64,000 bases of DNA, from assembly GCF_014654785.1 (NCBI RefSeq), contig NZ_BNBD01000002.1, positions 124,001-188,000 of the forward strand. The letters are read 5' to 3'. The translations under genes and the position numbers were made by a program. How positions within the stretch are numbered: the first letter of the stretch is position 1; the number at the start of each line of letters is the position of its first letter. The notes under the pieces were generated by a model that did not search any database, was not told where the DNA came from, and saw nothing but the letters and a program-made list of their open reading frames with translations. Source of the DNA: Streptomyces mashuensis. GTDB taxonomy: Bacteria > Actinomycetota > Actinomycetes > Streptomycetales > Streptomycetaceae. This document shows positions 10,624 to 19,337 of the stretch, piece after piece.

Positions 10624-10801
10624 CCCCGCCGCGCCGCCCGTCCCCGTGCCCGCCGTGCGACCGCTGTGCGACCGTGCCCGGTCCGTGCGCGACTGTTATT
10701 GACCGGATTTCTCTCTACGGTCGAGGCTGACTCGCGCATCGGTGCCCCCGGTTGGGGGCATCAGGCCCCCGAGCGAGAGCGGACCGATTCCGGGAGGGCA
10801 C

Positions 10802-12124
10802 GTGCTCGACAGCGCACCCCACACCGCACACCACGCCGACGTCGTCATCGTGGGAGCCGGCCTGGCCGGCCTGTCGGCGGCTCAGCACCTGACCGGCGCC
10901 GGGGTCACCGTCGTGGTCCTGGAGGCGGCCCCCCGCGCCGGCGGCCGGATGACCACCGACGACGTCGACGGCTTCCGGCTCGACCGCACGGGCCAGCTGC
11001 TCAACACCTCGTTCCCCGAGCTGGTCCGCACCCCCGGCCTGGAGGGCCTCAAGCTGCGGCCCTTCACCCCGGGCGTGCTGGTCCACGCCGACGGGCGCAA
11101 CCAGCGCGCCGGCGAACTGCGCGGCGCCCGCCGGGCCTTCACCACCGCCCGCGCCTTCGCCGCGGCCCGCGCCTCGCGGAGCTCCGGCCTCGACCAGGCG
11201 CGGCTGGGCGCGGCCCTCAACCGGCTCGCCGCGCTGCCCATGGACCGGATGCTGGCCCGCCCCGACCGGCCCACGGCCGCCACGCTGGCCTCCCGCGGCC
11301 TGCCGGCCCGGACCGTCGACGGCTTCCTGCGCCCCCTCCTGACGTCGCTGCTGTCCGACCCGGACCTGACGACGTCCAGCCGGTGCGCCGACATCGTGCT
11401 GCGCGGCTACGCCCGCGGCCGGCTGTGCCTGCCGGCCGGCGGCGCGGGCGTGCTGCCCACGCTGATGGCCGGGCAGCTGCCGCCCGGCACGATCCGGACG
11501 GGCGTGCGCGCCACGTCGATCGGCACCACCGCGGTGGTCACCGCGGACCACGGCACCTTCACCTGCCGCTCGGTCGTCGTGGCGACCGGCGCGCGGGCCG
11601 CCGCCGAACTGATCCCCGGCCTCCGCCTGCCCGGCTTCCACCCCGTGACCGTCCTGCACCACACGGCGCCGGAGCCGCCGCTGCGGGACGCCTCGCTGGT
11701 CCTCACCGCGGCGCGGCGGGGCCCGGTGGCGCACACGACGGTCGCCAGCGAGGTGGACCCGGACCGCGCCCCGGCCGGCCACGTACTGATCACGTCGACG
11801 GTCCTGGGCGCCGCGGCCTCGCTGCCCGTGGCCGAGCTGGACCGCGCGGCCCGCGCCCAGCTGGCCCGCGTCTACAACACGCCGACCGGCGGCTGGCGCC
11901 TGCTGGGCGCGCACCACGACCCGGACGCGGTCCCGGCCATGCCGGCCCCGCACGACGTCCGCCGCCCGGTGCGGCTCCTGTCGGGCCTCTACGTCTGCGG
12001 CGACCACCGCGACACGAGCACGGTCCAGGGCGCCCTCTTCTCCGGCCGCCGGGCGGCCCAGGCGGTCCTCCACGACCTGGGCATCCGCCCGGGCTACGGG
12101 ACGGCGACGCTCCGGGCGGCGTAG
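10802..12124 (+). CDS. NAD(P)/FAD-dependent oxidoreductase (protoporphyrinogen oxidase/amine oxidase fold)
   Basis: A 440-residue flavoprotein. The FAD-binding dinucleotide motif VIVGAGLAGLSAAQHL begins near residue 15 and is followed by VLEAAPRAGGRM, the second FAD contact. The C-terminal YVCGDHRDTSTVQGAL carries the third FAD contact, where GD binds the ribityl chain. The group includes phytoene desaturase-like and amine-oxidase-like enzymes; the substrate cannot be named. GTG 10802 is preferred because GGGAGG lies 4 bases before it. A GTG at 10742 would add 20 residues with no similarity. A short C/G hairpin (10743-10760) lies in the leader. The gene converges on the HTH regulator with a 26-base gap. 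Confidence 0.85.
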   Translation: MLDSAPHTAHHADVVIVGAGLAGLSAAQHLTGAGVTVVVLEAAPRAGGRMTTDDVDGFRLDRTGQLLNTSFPELVRTPGLEGLKLRPFTPGVLVHADGRNQRAGELRGARRAFTTARAFAAARASRSSGLDQARLGAALNRLAALPMDRMLARPDRPTAATLASRGLPARTVDGFLRPLLTSLLSDPDLTTSSRCADIVLRGYARGRLCLPAGGAGVLPTLMAGQLPPGTIRTGVRATSIGTTAVVTADHGTFTCRSVVVATGARAAAELIPGLRLPGFHPVTVLHHTAPEPPLRDASLVLTAARRGPVAHTTVASEVDPDRAPAGHVLITSTVLGAAASLPVAELDRAARAQLARVYNTPTGGWRLLGAHHDPDAVPAMPAPHDVRRPVRLLSGLYVCGDHRDTSTVQGALFSGRRAAQAVLHDLGIRPGYGTATLRAA

Positions 12125-12150
12125 GCACGCCGGGGGCGCACCGGTGACGC

Positions 12151-13602
12151 CTACAGGGCGGCGACCTTCTCCCGGTACGCCCGCACCGCGCTCGCGTCGC
12201 GGTACGGTTCGAGCCGCCGCTCGAAGTCCCGTACGTACTCCAGCGCCCGCACCGACCGCATCTCGGACGCCTGCTGCGCCGCCTCCGCGCCCAGCTGGCA
12301 CGCCTGCTCCAGCTCGCCGAGGCCCAGCCGCGCGGACGCCAGCACCACCCGGCAGAACAGCCGGCTGCGGGCGTACGCCGCGGCCCGCAGCTGGAGCGAG
12401 CGTTCGGCGTGCTGGGCCGCGGCCCGGTACTGCTGGAGGTCGCGGTGGCAGTGCGCCAGCTCGTCCGCCAGCTCCGCCTCGTCGAAGTACCGCACCCAGT
12501 ACGGGACGTCGTCGCCGGGGCGTGCCGACTCCAGGGCCCGTTCGGCGCGGGCCAGCGAGGCCGAGCAGGCGCGTACCTCGCCGAGGACGGCGTGGCCGCG
12601 CGCCTCCACCGCGTGCAGCAGCGCCTGCACCACCGGCGCCGCGCCGGAGCCGACGCCCTGCTGGGCGACGCGCGCCAGCTGGACGGCCTCGCGGCCGTGC
12701 CCGAGGTAGACGGCCTGGCGGCTCATGGTGACCAGCACGTACGCGCCGTAGGCCCGGTCACCGGCCGCCTGGGCCAGCCGCAGCGCCTGCACGTAGTAGC
12801 GCTGGGCGAGGCCGTGCGCCGCGATGTCGTACGAGGTCCAGCCGGCGAGCCGGGTGAGGTCCGCGGCGGCCGCGAACAGCCGCCGGCCCGTCGTCTCGCC
12901 GTACGTGCCGCGCAGCATCGGCTCGGTCTCGTGTTCGAGGTAGCGCACGAGCGCCTGGCGGGCGTGGCCGCCGCCGTAGGCGTGGTCGATCGTGCGGAAG
13001 AGCTCCCCCACCGAGCGCAGGGCGGCGATGTCGCCCGTCGTCACCCGGCTGCCGGGGGCGCGCTCGGCGGGGCGCTGGCGCTGCGCCGGGGCGCCGCGCG
13101 TCTGCGCGGGGACGCGCGCGCCCTCGGTGGAGGGCGCGGGGTTCGGTCCGCGCGCCACCCGTTCGTCCGCGCGCCCGATCAGCCAGTCGCGGCTGGGCAC
13201 CACCAGCCCCGCCGGAGTGAACGCGATCTTGCGCAGTTCGGTGTGGCTGCCGGAGTCCTTGCGCCAGAGCCCGCTGACGATGTCAACGGCCTCCTCCGGC
13301 GAGGAGGCGAATTCCAGCCCGGCGTACACGGGGGCGCACGCGTCGAGCCCGAGGTCCTGGGCGGACAGCCGGCGGCCCAGCCGCCGGGTGAACACCTCGG
13401 CGATCAGTGCGGGCGTCGTGCCGCGCGGCTGCTGGCCGCGCAGCCACCGGGTCACCGAGGTCTTGTCGTAGCGCAGGTCGAGCCCGTGCTCGAGGCCGAG
13501 CTGATCGACGCGGCGGGCCAGGCCCGCGTTGGAAAAGCCGGCTTCCGCGATCAGCGCCGCGAGCTGACGGTTGGGCATGCGCTGGGGGGGTCGTTCCGTC
13601 AT
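12151..13602 (-). CDS. Large helix-turn-helix regulator with TPR-like C-terminus
   Basis: A 483-residue protein conserved next to lipB in streptomycetes. An N-terminal XRE-like HTH (about 10-75) includes NAGLARRVDQLG and SVTRWLRGQQ. A variable Arg/Pro-rich linker (about 160-190) follows. The C-terminal two thirds is helical TPR-like repeat, for example YVLVTMSRQAVYLGHGREAV. The layout resembles NsdA, a negative regulator of Streptomyces development, but assignment to that exact gene is not possible from sequence alone. Start ATG 13602 follows AGGGAG at 13611-13616. Confidence 0.78.
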   Translation of the reverse strand: MTERPPQRMPNRQLAALIAEAGFSNAGLARRVDQLGLEHGLDLRYDKTSVTRWLRGQQPRGTTPALIAEVFTRRLGRRLSAQDLGLDACAPVYAGLEFASSPEEAVDIVSGLWRKDSGSHTELRKIAFTPAGLVVPSRDWLIGRADERVARGPNPAPSTEGARVPAQTRGAPAQRQRPAERAPGSRVTTGDIAALRSVGELFRTIDHAYGGGHARQALVRYLEHETEPMLRGTYGETTGRRLFAAAADLTRLAGWTSYDIAAHGLAQRYYVQALRLAQAAGDRAYGAYVLVTMSRQAVYLGHGREAVQLARVAQQGVGSGAAPVVQALLHAVEARGHAVLGEVRACSASLARAERALESARPGDDVPYWVRYFDEAELADELAHCHRDLQQYRAAAQHAERSLQLRAAAYARSRLFCRVVLASARLGLGELEQACQLGAEAAQQASEMRSVRALEYVRDFERRLEPYRDASAVRAYREKVAAL

Positions 13603-13861
13603 CAGCCTGCCGGTCTCCCTGATCTTTGTTCCTGGAACGGCGTGAACTTAACGGCCCCCGCCGCCCCGATCGCCACCTTCGCCCCGCATTCATCCGATCG
13701 TGTGAGGACAGGCCAAATCGGTCACACAAGATCCACAGGAGGCGCACGGGAGGTCCACCGGTCGCCACCCCCGCGGCCCGTCCCGCGCACGCCGCCGTAC
13801 AGTGGCAGGGGCGCGCCGGGCACCGACGGCGGGCCACCGACGGGTTCGAACAGGAGCTGCC

Positions 13862-14821
13862 GTGATAGAGCCGTGTGAGCCGCGCGAGCCGTACGAGCTG
13901 CGCTTCGTCCACCTGGGCTTCGGGGCCGACGCCGTGGAGTACCGGGCGGCATGGGACGAGCAGCGCTCCGTGCACGCGGCACGCTTCGCGGACGAGATCC
14001 CGGACACCTGCCTGCTGCTGGAGCACCAGGCGGTCTACACGGCCGGACGGCGCACGGAGGACAGCGAGCGCCCCCTGGACGGCACCCCGGTCGTCGACGT
14101 GGACCGCGGCGGCAAGATCACCTGGCACGGCCCCGGCCAGCTCGTCGGCTACCCCATCCTCAAGCTGCCGCGCCCGGTCGACGTCATCGCGCACGTCCGC
14201 CGCCTGGAGGAGGCCCTCATCCGCACGTGCGCGGAGCTGGGCCTGGAGACCACGCGCGTGGAGGGCCGGAGTGGCGTGTGGGTGCTGGGCGACCCGCTGA
14301 AGCAGCGCAGCCGAGATGCAGCGCAGGCTGAGGGTCCCGACCGAGGAACGAGGGAGGGGCACTCGGCCGAAGCGGAATCGAGGCGGAGCGCGACCGAGGG
14401 AGGGGAGCAGCGCCCCGCGATCCCCGGCCTGAACCTGGACTTCGACCCGCGGCTGACGGACGACGAGTTCGACCCGCGGCTGAACGGCCCGGAGTACGCC
14501 CCGTCCAACGCCGGCCAGCGCCGCGAGGACCGCAAGCTGGCGGCGATCGGCATCCGCATCGCCAAGGGCGTCACGATGCACGGCTTCTCGTTCAACTGCG
14601 ACCCCGACAACACGGCCTTCGACAAGATCGTGCCGTGCGGCATCCGGGACGCGGGTGTGACCTCGCTCTCCAACGAGCTGGGCCGCCGGGTCACGGTGAC
14701 CGAGGTCGTACCGCTGGTGGAGAAGCACCTGCGGGACGTCCTCGCGGAGGAGCGCCCGCAGCCGCGGGCGGTGGAGACGGCCGGGGCGGCCCCGGCGGCC
14801 ACGGCGGTCCCGGCGGGCTGA
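13862..14821 (+). CDS. lipB: Lipoyl(octanoyl) transferase, with a 35-residue in-frame insertion
   Basis: Transfers octanoyl from acyl carrier protein to the lipoyl domains of E2 enzymes and GcvH. It has 319 residues; the family norm in Streptomyces is about 260-285. Motifs are [17 protein letters not shown] (about 83-99), the catalytic Lys in [10 protein letters not shown] and the catalytic Cys in [11 protein letters not shown]. Between GVWVLGDP and [10 protein letters not shown] sits an extra Arg/Glu/Ser-rich, low-complexity stretch (about 147-183) absent from relatives; see the repeat entry. All catalytic parts remain in frame. GTG 13862 is preceded by CAGGAG. lipA follows 118 bases on, giving the lipoate pathway that serves sucB in this window. 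Confidence 0.93.
   Translation: MIEPCEPREPYELRFVHLGFGADAVEYRAAWDEQRSVHAARFADEIPDTCLLLEHQAVYTAGRRTEDSERPLDGTPVVDVDRGGKITWHGPGQLVGYPILKLPRPVDVIAHVRRLEEALIRTCAELGLETTRVEGRSGVWVLGDPLKQRSRDAAQAEGPDRGTREGHSAEAESRRSATEGGEQRPAIPGLNLDFDPRLTDDEFDPRLNGPEYAPSNAGQRREDRKLAAIGIRIAKGVTMHGFSFNCDPDNTAFDKIVPCGIRDAGVTSLSNELGRRVTVTEVVPLVEKHLRDVLAEERPQPRAVETAGAAPAATAVPAG
14301..14413 (+). repeat. 105-bp in-frame insertion in lipB flanked by an 8-bp direct repeat
   Basis: AGCAGCGC occurs at 14301-14308 and again at 14406-14413, 105 bases (35 codons) apart. The DNA between is A/G-rich on this strand, unlike the C-ending codons around it, and contains related sub-repeats (CGACCGAGG...GGGAGGGG twice). It encodes residues absent from other LipB proteins. 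The pattern fits a small mobile or repetitive element with target duplication, or slippage. No terminal inverted repeat is clear. Confidence 0.6.
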
Positions 14822-14939
14822 GGCCCGGCGGGAATGCGCGCGGGCGGCGATCAGTTGCCCAAGGCGCTGAGGCAAGAGCTAAGAAACAACGGGCGTACCC
14901 TGGTGTTCGCCGAGGAATCGAAGTCATAGGGAGCCGGAC

Positions 14940-15899
14940 GTGTCCGCTGTCGCACCCGACGGACGCAAGATGCTGCGCTTGGAGGTCCGGAACGCCCAGA
15001 CCCCCATCGAGCGGAAGCCCGAGTGGATCAAGACCCGCGCCAAGATGGGCCCCGAGTACAAGGAGCTCCACGGCCTGGTGAAGCGCGAGGGCCTGCACAC
15101 GGTGTGCCAGGAAGCGGGCTGTCCCAACATCTACGAGTGCTGGGAGGACCGCGAGGCCACGTTCCTCATCGGCGGCGACCAGTGCACCCGGCGCTGCGAC
15201 TTCTGCCAGATCGACACCGGCAAGCCGCAGGCGCTCGACCGTGACGAGCCGCGGCGCGTCGGCGAGTCCGTGGTCGCGATGGACCTGAACTACGCCACCA
15301 TCACCGGCGTCGCCCGCGACGACCTGGAGGACGGCGGCGCCTGGCTGTACGCGGAGACCGTGCGCCAGATCCACGAGCAGACCGCCGGCCGCGAGGGCGG
15401 CCACACCAAGGTCGAGCTGCTGGCCCCCGACTTCAACGCGGTGCCCGAGCTGCTGGAGGAGGTCTTCGCCTCCCGCCCCGAGGTGTTCGCGCACAACGTC
15501 GAGACGGTGCCGCGGATCTTCAAGCGCATCCGGCCCGGCTTCCGCTACGAGCGCTCCCTGGACGTCATCACCCGGGCCCGCGCGTACGGCCTCGTGACCA
15601 AGTCCAACCTGATCCTTGGCATGGGCGAGACCCGCGAGGAGATCAGCGAGGCGCTGCAGGACCTGCACGACGCGGGCTGCGAGCTGATCACCATCACCCA
15701 GTACCTGCGCCCGAGCGTGCGCCACCACCCGGTGGAGCGGTGGGTGAAGCCGCAGGAGTTCGTGGAGCTCAAGGAGGAGGCCGAGGAGATCGGCTACGCG
15801 GGCGTCATGTCGGGCCCGCTGGTCCGTTCGTCCTACCGGGCGGGCCGCCTCTTCCAGCAGGCGATGGAGGCGCGCAACGAGGCCGGCTCGGCGGCCTGA
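14940..15899 (+). CDS. lipA: Lipoyl synthase
   Basis: Radical SAM enzyme that inserts two sulfurs into octanoyl domains. It has 319 residues, the usual length. The auxiliary cluster ligands Cys56, Cys61 and Cys67 lie in [12 protein letters not shown], and the radical SAM triad Cys82, Cys86, Cys89 in CTRRCDFC. The C-terminal RSSYRAG motif supplies the Ser ligand of the auxiliary cluster. GTG 14940 follows GGGAG at 14929-14933. It acts after LipB on the lipoyl domains of E2 proteins such as the sucB product. A hairpin ends the unit. Confidence 0.97.
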   Translation: MSAVAPDGRKMLRLEVRNAQTPIERKPEWIKTRAKMGPEYKELHGLVKREGLHTVCQEAGCPNIYECWEDREATFLIGGDQCTRRCDFCQIDTGKPQALDRDEPRRVGESVVAMDLNYATITGVARDDLEDGGAWLYAETVRQIHEQTAGREGGHTKVELLAPDFNAVPELLEEVFASRPEVFAHNVETVPRIFKRIRPGFRYERSLDVITRARAYGLVTKSNLILGMGETREEISEALQDLHDAGCELITITQYLRPSVRHHPVERWVKPQEFVELKEEAEEIGYAGVMSGPLVRSSYRAGRLFQQAMEARNEAGSAA

Positions 15900-15941
15900 C
15901 CGTACGGCGGTCTGGCGGCCGGCGGGGCCGTCCGGCACTAT

Positions 15942-15980
15942 GCGGCCGGTACCGGGGTGCGGAACCCTGGTACCGGCCGC
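15942..15980 (+). terminator. Hairpin terminator after lipA
   Basis: GCGGCCGGTACC at 15942-15953 pairs with 15969-15980, and the stem extends inward by GGG/CCC with one G-U pair, leaving a short loop. It lies 43 bases after the lipA stop. Confidence 0.8.
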
Positions 15981-16010
15981 GTCAACGTTTCATAGGCGTT
16001 TGACCAACAG

Positions 16011-16039
16011 GTCACTCATTGGTAACACCGGTGAGTGAC
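16011..16039. promoter_or_regulatory. Imperfect 13-bp-arm palindrome upstream of the small conserved gene
   Basis: GTCACTCATTGGT at 16011-16023 and ACCGGTGAGTGAC at 16027-16039 are inverted with 11 of 13 pairs matched around AAC. It lies in a 304-base gap between lipA and the 86-residue gene; the rest of the gap shows the lipA terminator and no further ORF. The symmetry suggests an operator. Confidence 0.45.
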
Positions 16040-16203
16040 GATGGTGGTACGCACCGCAGCAGGGAACGGACCGTTCCACCAGGTGCCCCACCGGCTGTTC
16101 ATCACGATTGCGTACCACTGCCGAGCACGACGCGCACCACCCGCACGACCCACACCCTCCACTTCCGCACGTACCAGCGTTTCGTTTCCGAGGGGACACC
16201 GAC

Positions 16204-16464
16204 ATGCAGGCCGCGCCCGGTACCGCAGCCACGGCGACCGCCACCCGCGCCACTTCCGCCCTGCCGACCACGCTGACCGTACGGCCCCCGTCCGTCACCG
16301 GGGCCCTGCGCGCACTGGAGGGGCTGCTGCTGCGTGGAGGGCAGCGCACCGCCCGTCGCAACGCCTGGACCGCGGTCCTGGAGGACCGCCGCCGCGCCCG
16401 GGACCGCCGGGCGGCCCAGCACGTGCTGGAGGCCCTGGAGGCCCCGGGCCCCCAGGCCACGTAG
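16204..16464 (+). CDS. Small conserved actinobacterial protein of unknown function
   Basis: An 86-residue protein found between lipA and the DUF4191 gene in streptomycetes. The first 30 residues are Ala/Thr-rich; the conserved part is VTGALRALEGLLL, then an Arg-rich helix ARRNAWTAVLEDRRRARD. No membrane segment or known motif is seen. The basic helical half could bind nucleic acid or acidic lipid, which is speculation. ATG 16204 has GAGGGG about 8 bases before it; an in-frame ATG at 16108 lacks one. The next gene begins 10 bases after the stop. Confidence 0.75.
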   Translation: MQAAPGTAATATATRATSALPTTLTVRPPSVTGALRALEGLLLRGGQRTARRNAWTAVLEDRRRARDRRAAQHVLEALEAPGPQAT

Positions 16465-16467
16465 ACT
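16462..16467 (+). promoter_or_regulatory. -10 hexamer placed for a leaderless start of the DUF4191 gene
   Basis: TAGACT lies exactly 7 bases before the ATG at 16475, the usual distance to a transcription start, and overlaps the stop of the preceding small gene. There is no Shine-Dalgarno site, so the mRNA may begin at the ATG. Confidence 0.5.
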
Positions 16468-16474
16468 GCGCCAC

Positions 16475-17158
16475 ATGGCGAGGAAGGACTCATCCGAAAC
16501 CCCTGGGCGACTGAAGCAGATCGCCCTCACCTACAAGATGACCAAGGAGGTCGACCCCAAGGTCGGCCCTGTCGTCGCGGCTGTGGGCGTGGTCACCTTC
16601 GGTGTGCTCCTCGCCATCGGCTTCCTGCTCGACCACCCGGTCTACCTGGGCATCCTCGGCTTGCTGCTGGCCTTCCTCGCGATGGCGATCGTCTTCGGCA
16701 AGCGCGCCGAGCGCGCCGTGTGGGGGACGATGGAGGGCAAGCCGGGAGCCGCGGCCGCGGTGCTGGAGAACATGCGCCGCGGTGGCTGGACGACGACGCC
16801 GGCGGTGCAGATCAACCGGCACCAGGACATGGTGCACCGCTCGGTCGGCAAGGCCGGCATCGTGCTGGTCGCCGAGGGCAACCCGAACCGGGTGAAGGCC
16901 CTGCTCGTGGCCGAGAAGAAGCGTGTGGCACGCGTCGTGTCGGACGTCCCGGTGCACGACTTCCTCGTCGGTGACGGCGAGGGACAGGTGCCGCTGGGCA
17001 AGCTCCAGCGCCACCTGCTGCGCCTGCCGCGGACCGTCCAGGGCCCGAAGGTGACCGAGACGAACGACCGGCTGCGCGCGATGGGCGACGCCCGCGCGAA
17101 CATGCCGATCCCGAAGGGCCCGATGCCCAAGAAGATGCGGATGCCGAAGGGCCGCTGA
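16475..17158 (+). CDS. DUF4191 family membrane protein
   Basis: A 227-residue protein with a charged cytoplasmic start (MARKDSSETPGRLKQI), two adjacent membrane helices (about 35-57 and 61-80) and a long soluble C-terminal part ending in a Met/Pro/Lys-rich tail. It is the actinobacterial DUF4191 family, always near lipA and glnA (M. tuberculosis Rv2219 is the likely counterpart). Function unknown. Start ATG 16475 fits the family; no ribosome site precedes it. It converges with the RDD gene, and a bidirectional hairpin separates them. Confidence 0.88.
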   Translation: MARKDSSETPGRLKQIALTYKMTKEVDPKVGPVVAAVGVVTFGVLLAIGFLLDHPVYLGILGLLLAFLAMAIVFGKRAERAVWGTMEGKPGAAAAVLENMRRGGWTTTPAVQINRHQDMVHRSVGKAGIVLVAEGNPNRVKALLVAEKKRVARVVSDVPVHDFLVGDGEGQVPLGKLQRHLLRLPRTVQGPKVTETNDRLRAMGDARANMPIPKGPMPKKMRMPKGR

Positions 17159-17182
17159 CCGCAGCAGGCCACCGACGCCATG

Positions 17183-17223
17183 GAAGGGCGGGCCGCCCCC
17201 GTAAGGGGGCCGGCCCGCCCTTC
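17183..17223. terminator. Bidirectional hairpin between the DUF4191 and RDD genes
   Basis: Arms at 17183-17200 and 17205-17223 pair over 18 positions with one bulged G and the loop GTAA. The hairpin lies between convergent stops and can serve both strands. Confidence 0.85.
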
Positions 17224-17255
17224 TTCATGTCTCTCTTCTTCGTGTCTGTCTCTGC

Positions 17256-17747
17256 TCAGATCCGCACCTGGACGGCCCCGGCGAAACGATCGTGCAGCCC
17301 GCGGGTGTCGCGGTCCCAGACGACGGCGGGGATGACCAGGAGCAGCAGCACGGTGCGCAGCACGACGCGGGGCAGGGAGAGCCGCCCGCCGCCGGCGGCG
17401 ACGACGCGGAGGCCGAGCAGGCGCTTGCCGGGGGTGCAGCCGACCGTGCCGACGGTCAGGACGCTGAGGACGAGGAGGACGAGCAGGGACCAGTTCCCGG
17501 CCCGCTGGGGATCGCCGCCGGCCAGGAAGCCGTAGGAGATGAGCATGCAGAGCGCCCAGTCGACGAGGAGCGCGGCGATGCGCCGCCCGACGGGGGCGAC
17601 GGAGCCGGGCCCGCTCTCGGGCAGCCCCAGGCGCTCCCCCCGGTGACCGAATTCGACGCCCATGTCCTCGGCGGCCGCGCGGGGGCCGGAGAGCCATGAG
17701 CCGATTGCTTGCCTGTTGTCCACCCATCCACCGTACTGTGACCGCAT
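17256..17747 (-). CDS. RDD family membrane protein
   Basis: A 163-residue membrane protein. After a polar N-terminus with several Gly/Pro-Glu segments comes the RDD core, starting with VGRRIAALLVDWALC (the Arg and Asp of the family name), a second helix near WSLLVLLVLSVLTVG, and GCTPGKRLLGLRVV. The third helix is VVLRTVLLLLVIPAVVW, followed by the conserved DRDTRGLHDRFAG. Function is unknown; some family members are ion antiporters. ATG 17747 follows AGGGAA. It diverges from glnA, as in M. tuberculosis Rv2219A-glnA1. Confidence 0.88.
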   Translation of the reverse strand: MRSQYGGWVDNRQAIGSWLSGPRAAAEDMGVEFGHRGERLGLPESGPGSVAPVGRRIAALLVDWALCMLISYGFLAGGDPQRAGNWSLLVLLVLSVLTVGTVGCTPGKRLLGLRVVAAGGGRLSLPRVVLRTVLLLLVIPAVVWDRDTRGLHDRFAGAVQVRI

Positions 17748-17794
17748 ACGTTCCCTGGGGAGCGGGTCGGGACGGCGGACGGCCGACGAGCCGA

Positions 17795-17832
17795 TTAACC
17801 TCGGCGAAACAATCGGGTCATGCCCGGGAAAT
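17795..17832 (+). promoter_or_regulatory. GlnR operator upstream of glnA
   Basis: Four 5-base boxes are spaced by six: TTAAC (17795), GAAAC (17806), GTCAT (17817), GAAAT (17828). This matches the actinomycete GlnR consensus gTnAc-n6-GaAAc repeated twice. It lies about 96 bases before the glnA start, so glnA is expected to answer to nitrogen supply through GlnR, as established in S. coelicolor. Confidence 0.8.
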
Positions 17833-17927
17833 CCCGTCTCTCTAGGGTCGGCGGCAGCGTGACTGCGCCACGGGTCGCGCACCGGTGCAATCCCCGACCG
17901 CCTGTCGGCCGGGCTAGGAGGAGTTGG

Positions 17928-19337
17928 ATGTTCCAGAACGCCGACGAGGCCAAGAAGTTCATCGCGGACGAGGACGTCAAGTTCGTCGACGTCCGGTTCT
18001 GCGACCTGCCTGGCGTGATGCAGCACTTCACGATCCCGGCCTCGGCCTTCGACCCGGACGAGGAGCTGGCGTTCGACGGCTCGTCGATCCGCGGCTTCCA
18101 GGCCATCCACGAGTCGGACATGGCCCTGCGCGCCGACCTCTCCACCGCCCGGATGGACCCGTTCCGCCGGGACAAGACGCTCAACATCAACTTCTTCATC
18201 CACGACCCGATCACGGGTGAGCAGTACAGCCGCGACCCGCGGAACATCGCGAAGAAGGCCGAGGCGTACCTCGCCTCCACGGGCATCGCCGACACGGCGT
18301 TCTTCGGCCCGGAGGCGGAGTTCTACATCTTCGACAGCGTCCGCTTCGAGACCAGCGCGAACCGCTCGATCTACGAGATCGACTCCGAGGCGGGCGCCTG
18401 GAACACGGGCGCGCTGGAGAACAACCGCGGTTACAAGGTCCGCTACAAGGGCGGCTACTTCCCGGCCCCGCCGGTCGACCACTTCGCCGACCTGCGCGCC
18501 GAGATCTCCCTGGAGCTGGACAAGGCCGGCCTCCAGGTCGAGCGCCAGCACCACGAGGTGGGCACGGCCGGCCAGGCGGAGATCAACTACAAGTTCAACA
18601 CGCTGCTCGCCGCCGCCGACGACCTGATGCTCTTCAAGTACATCGTGAAGAACGTCGCCTGGCGCAACGGCAAGACCGCGACCTTCATGCCCAAGCCGAT
18701 CTTCGGCGACAACGGCTCCGGCATGCACGTCCACCAGTCCCTGTGGCAGGACGGCGAGCCCCTCTTCTACGACGAGCAGGGCTACGCGGGCCTCTCGGAC
18801 ACCGCCCGCTACTACATCGGCGGCATCCTCAAGCACGCCCCCTCGCTGCTCGCCTTCACCAACCCGACGGTGAACTCCTACCACCGCCTGGTCCCGGGCT
18901 TCGAGGCCCCGGTCAACCTGGTCTACTCGCAGCGCAACCGCTCGGCCGCGATGCGCATCCCGATCACGGGCTCGAACCCGAAGGCCAAGCGCGTCGAGTT
19001 CCGCGCCCCGGACCCGTCCTCGAACCCCTACCTCGCCTTCTCGGCCCTCCTCCTGGCCGGCCTGGACGGCGTCAAGAACAAGATCGAGCCCGCCGAGCCG
19101 ATCGACAAGGACCTCTACGAGCTCGCCCCCGACGAGCACGCCAACGTCCCCCAGGTCCCCACCTCCCTCCCGGCCGTCCTGGACGCCCTGGAGCAGGACA
19201 ACGAGTACCTCCAGGCCGGCGGCGTCTTCACGTCCGACCTGATCGAGACCTGGATCGACTACAAGCGCACCAACGAAATCGCCCCGATGCAGCTCCGCCC
19301 GCACCCGCACGAGTTCGAGCTGTACTTCGACATCTAA
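17928..19337 (+). CDS. glnA: Type I glutamine synthetase (GSI-beta)
   Basis: Main ammonium-assimilating enzyme, forming glutamine from glutamate, ATP and ammonia as a dodecamer. It has 469 residues. Motifs are FDGSSIRGF, the metal ligands in [10 protein letters not shown], the GSI signature [10 protein letters not shown] and the Arg loop [10 protein letters not shown]. Tyr397 in [10 protein letters not shown] is the adenylylation site recognised by GlnE, whose gene is also in this window. ATG 17928 follows AGGAGG. GlnR boxes lie upstream. The stop overlaps by four bases the end of the convergent MFS gene, with no terminator between. Confidence 0.97.
   Translation: MFQNADEAKKFIADEDVKFVDVRFCDLPGVMQHFTIPASAFDPDEELAFDGSSIRGFQAIHESDMALRADLSTARMDPFRRDKTLNINFFIHDPITGEQYSRDPRNIAKKAEAYLASTGIADTAFFGPEAEFYIFDSVRFETSANRSIYEIDSEAGAWNTGALENNRGYKVRYKGGYFPAPPVDHFADLRAEISLELDKAGLQVERQHHEVGTAGQAEINYKFNTLLAAADDLMLFKYIVKNVAWRNGKTATFMPKPIFGDNGSGMHVHQSLWQDGEPLFYDEQGYAGLSDTARYYIGGILKHAPSLLAFTNPTVNSYHRLVPGFEAPVNLVYSQRNRSAAMRIPITGSNPKAKRVEFRAPDPSSNPYLAFSALLLAGLDGVKNKIEPAEPIDKDLYELAPDEHANVPQVPTSLPAVLDALEQDNEYLQAGGVFTSDLIETWIDYKRTNEIAPMQLRPHPHEFELYFDI

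Noticed and set aside
10743..10760. TGCCCCC/GGGGGCA hairpin considered as a terminator or riboswitch
   Set aside because: It is a 7-bp GC stem of the kind common by chance at this GC content and lies just before the start of the FAD oxidoreductase gene.
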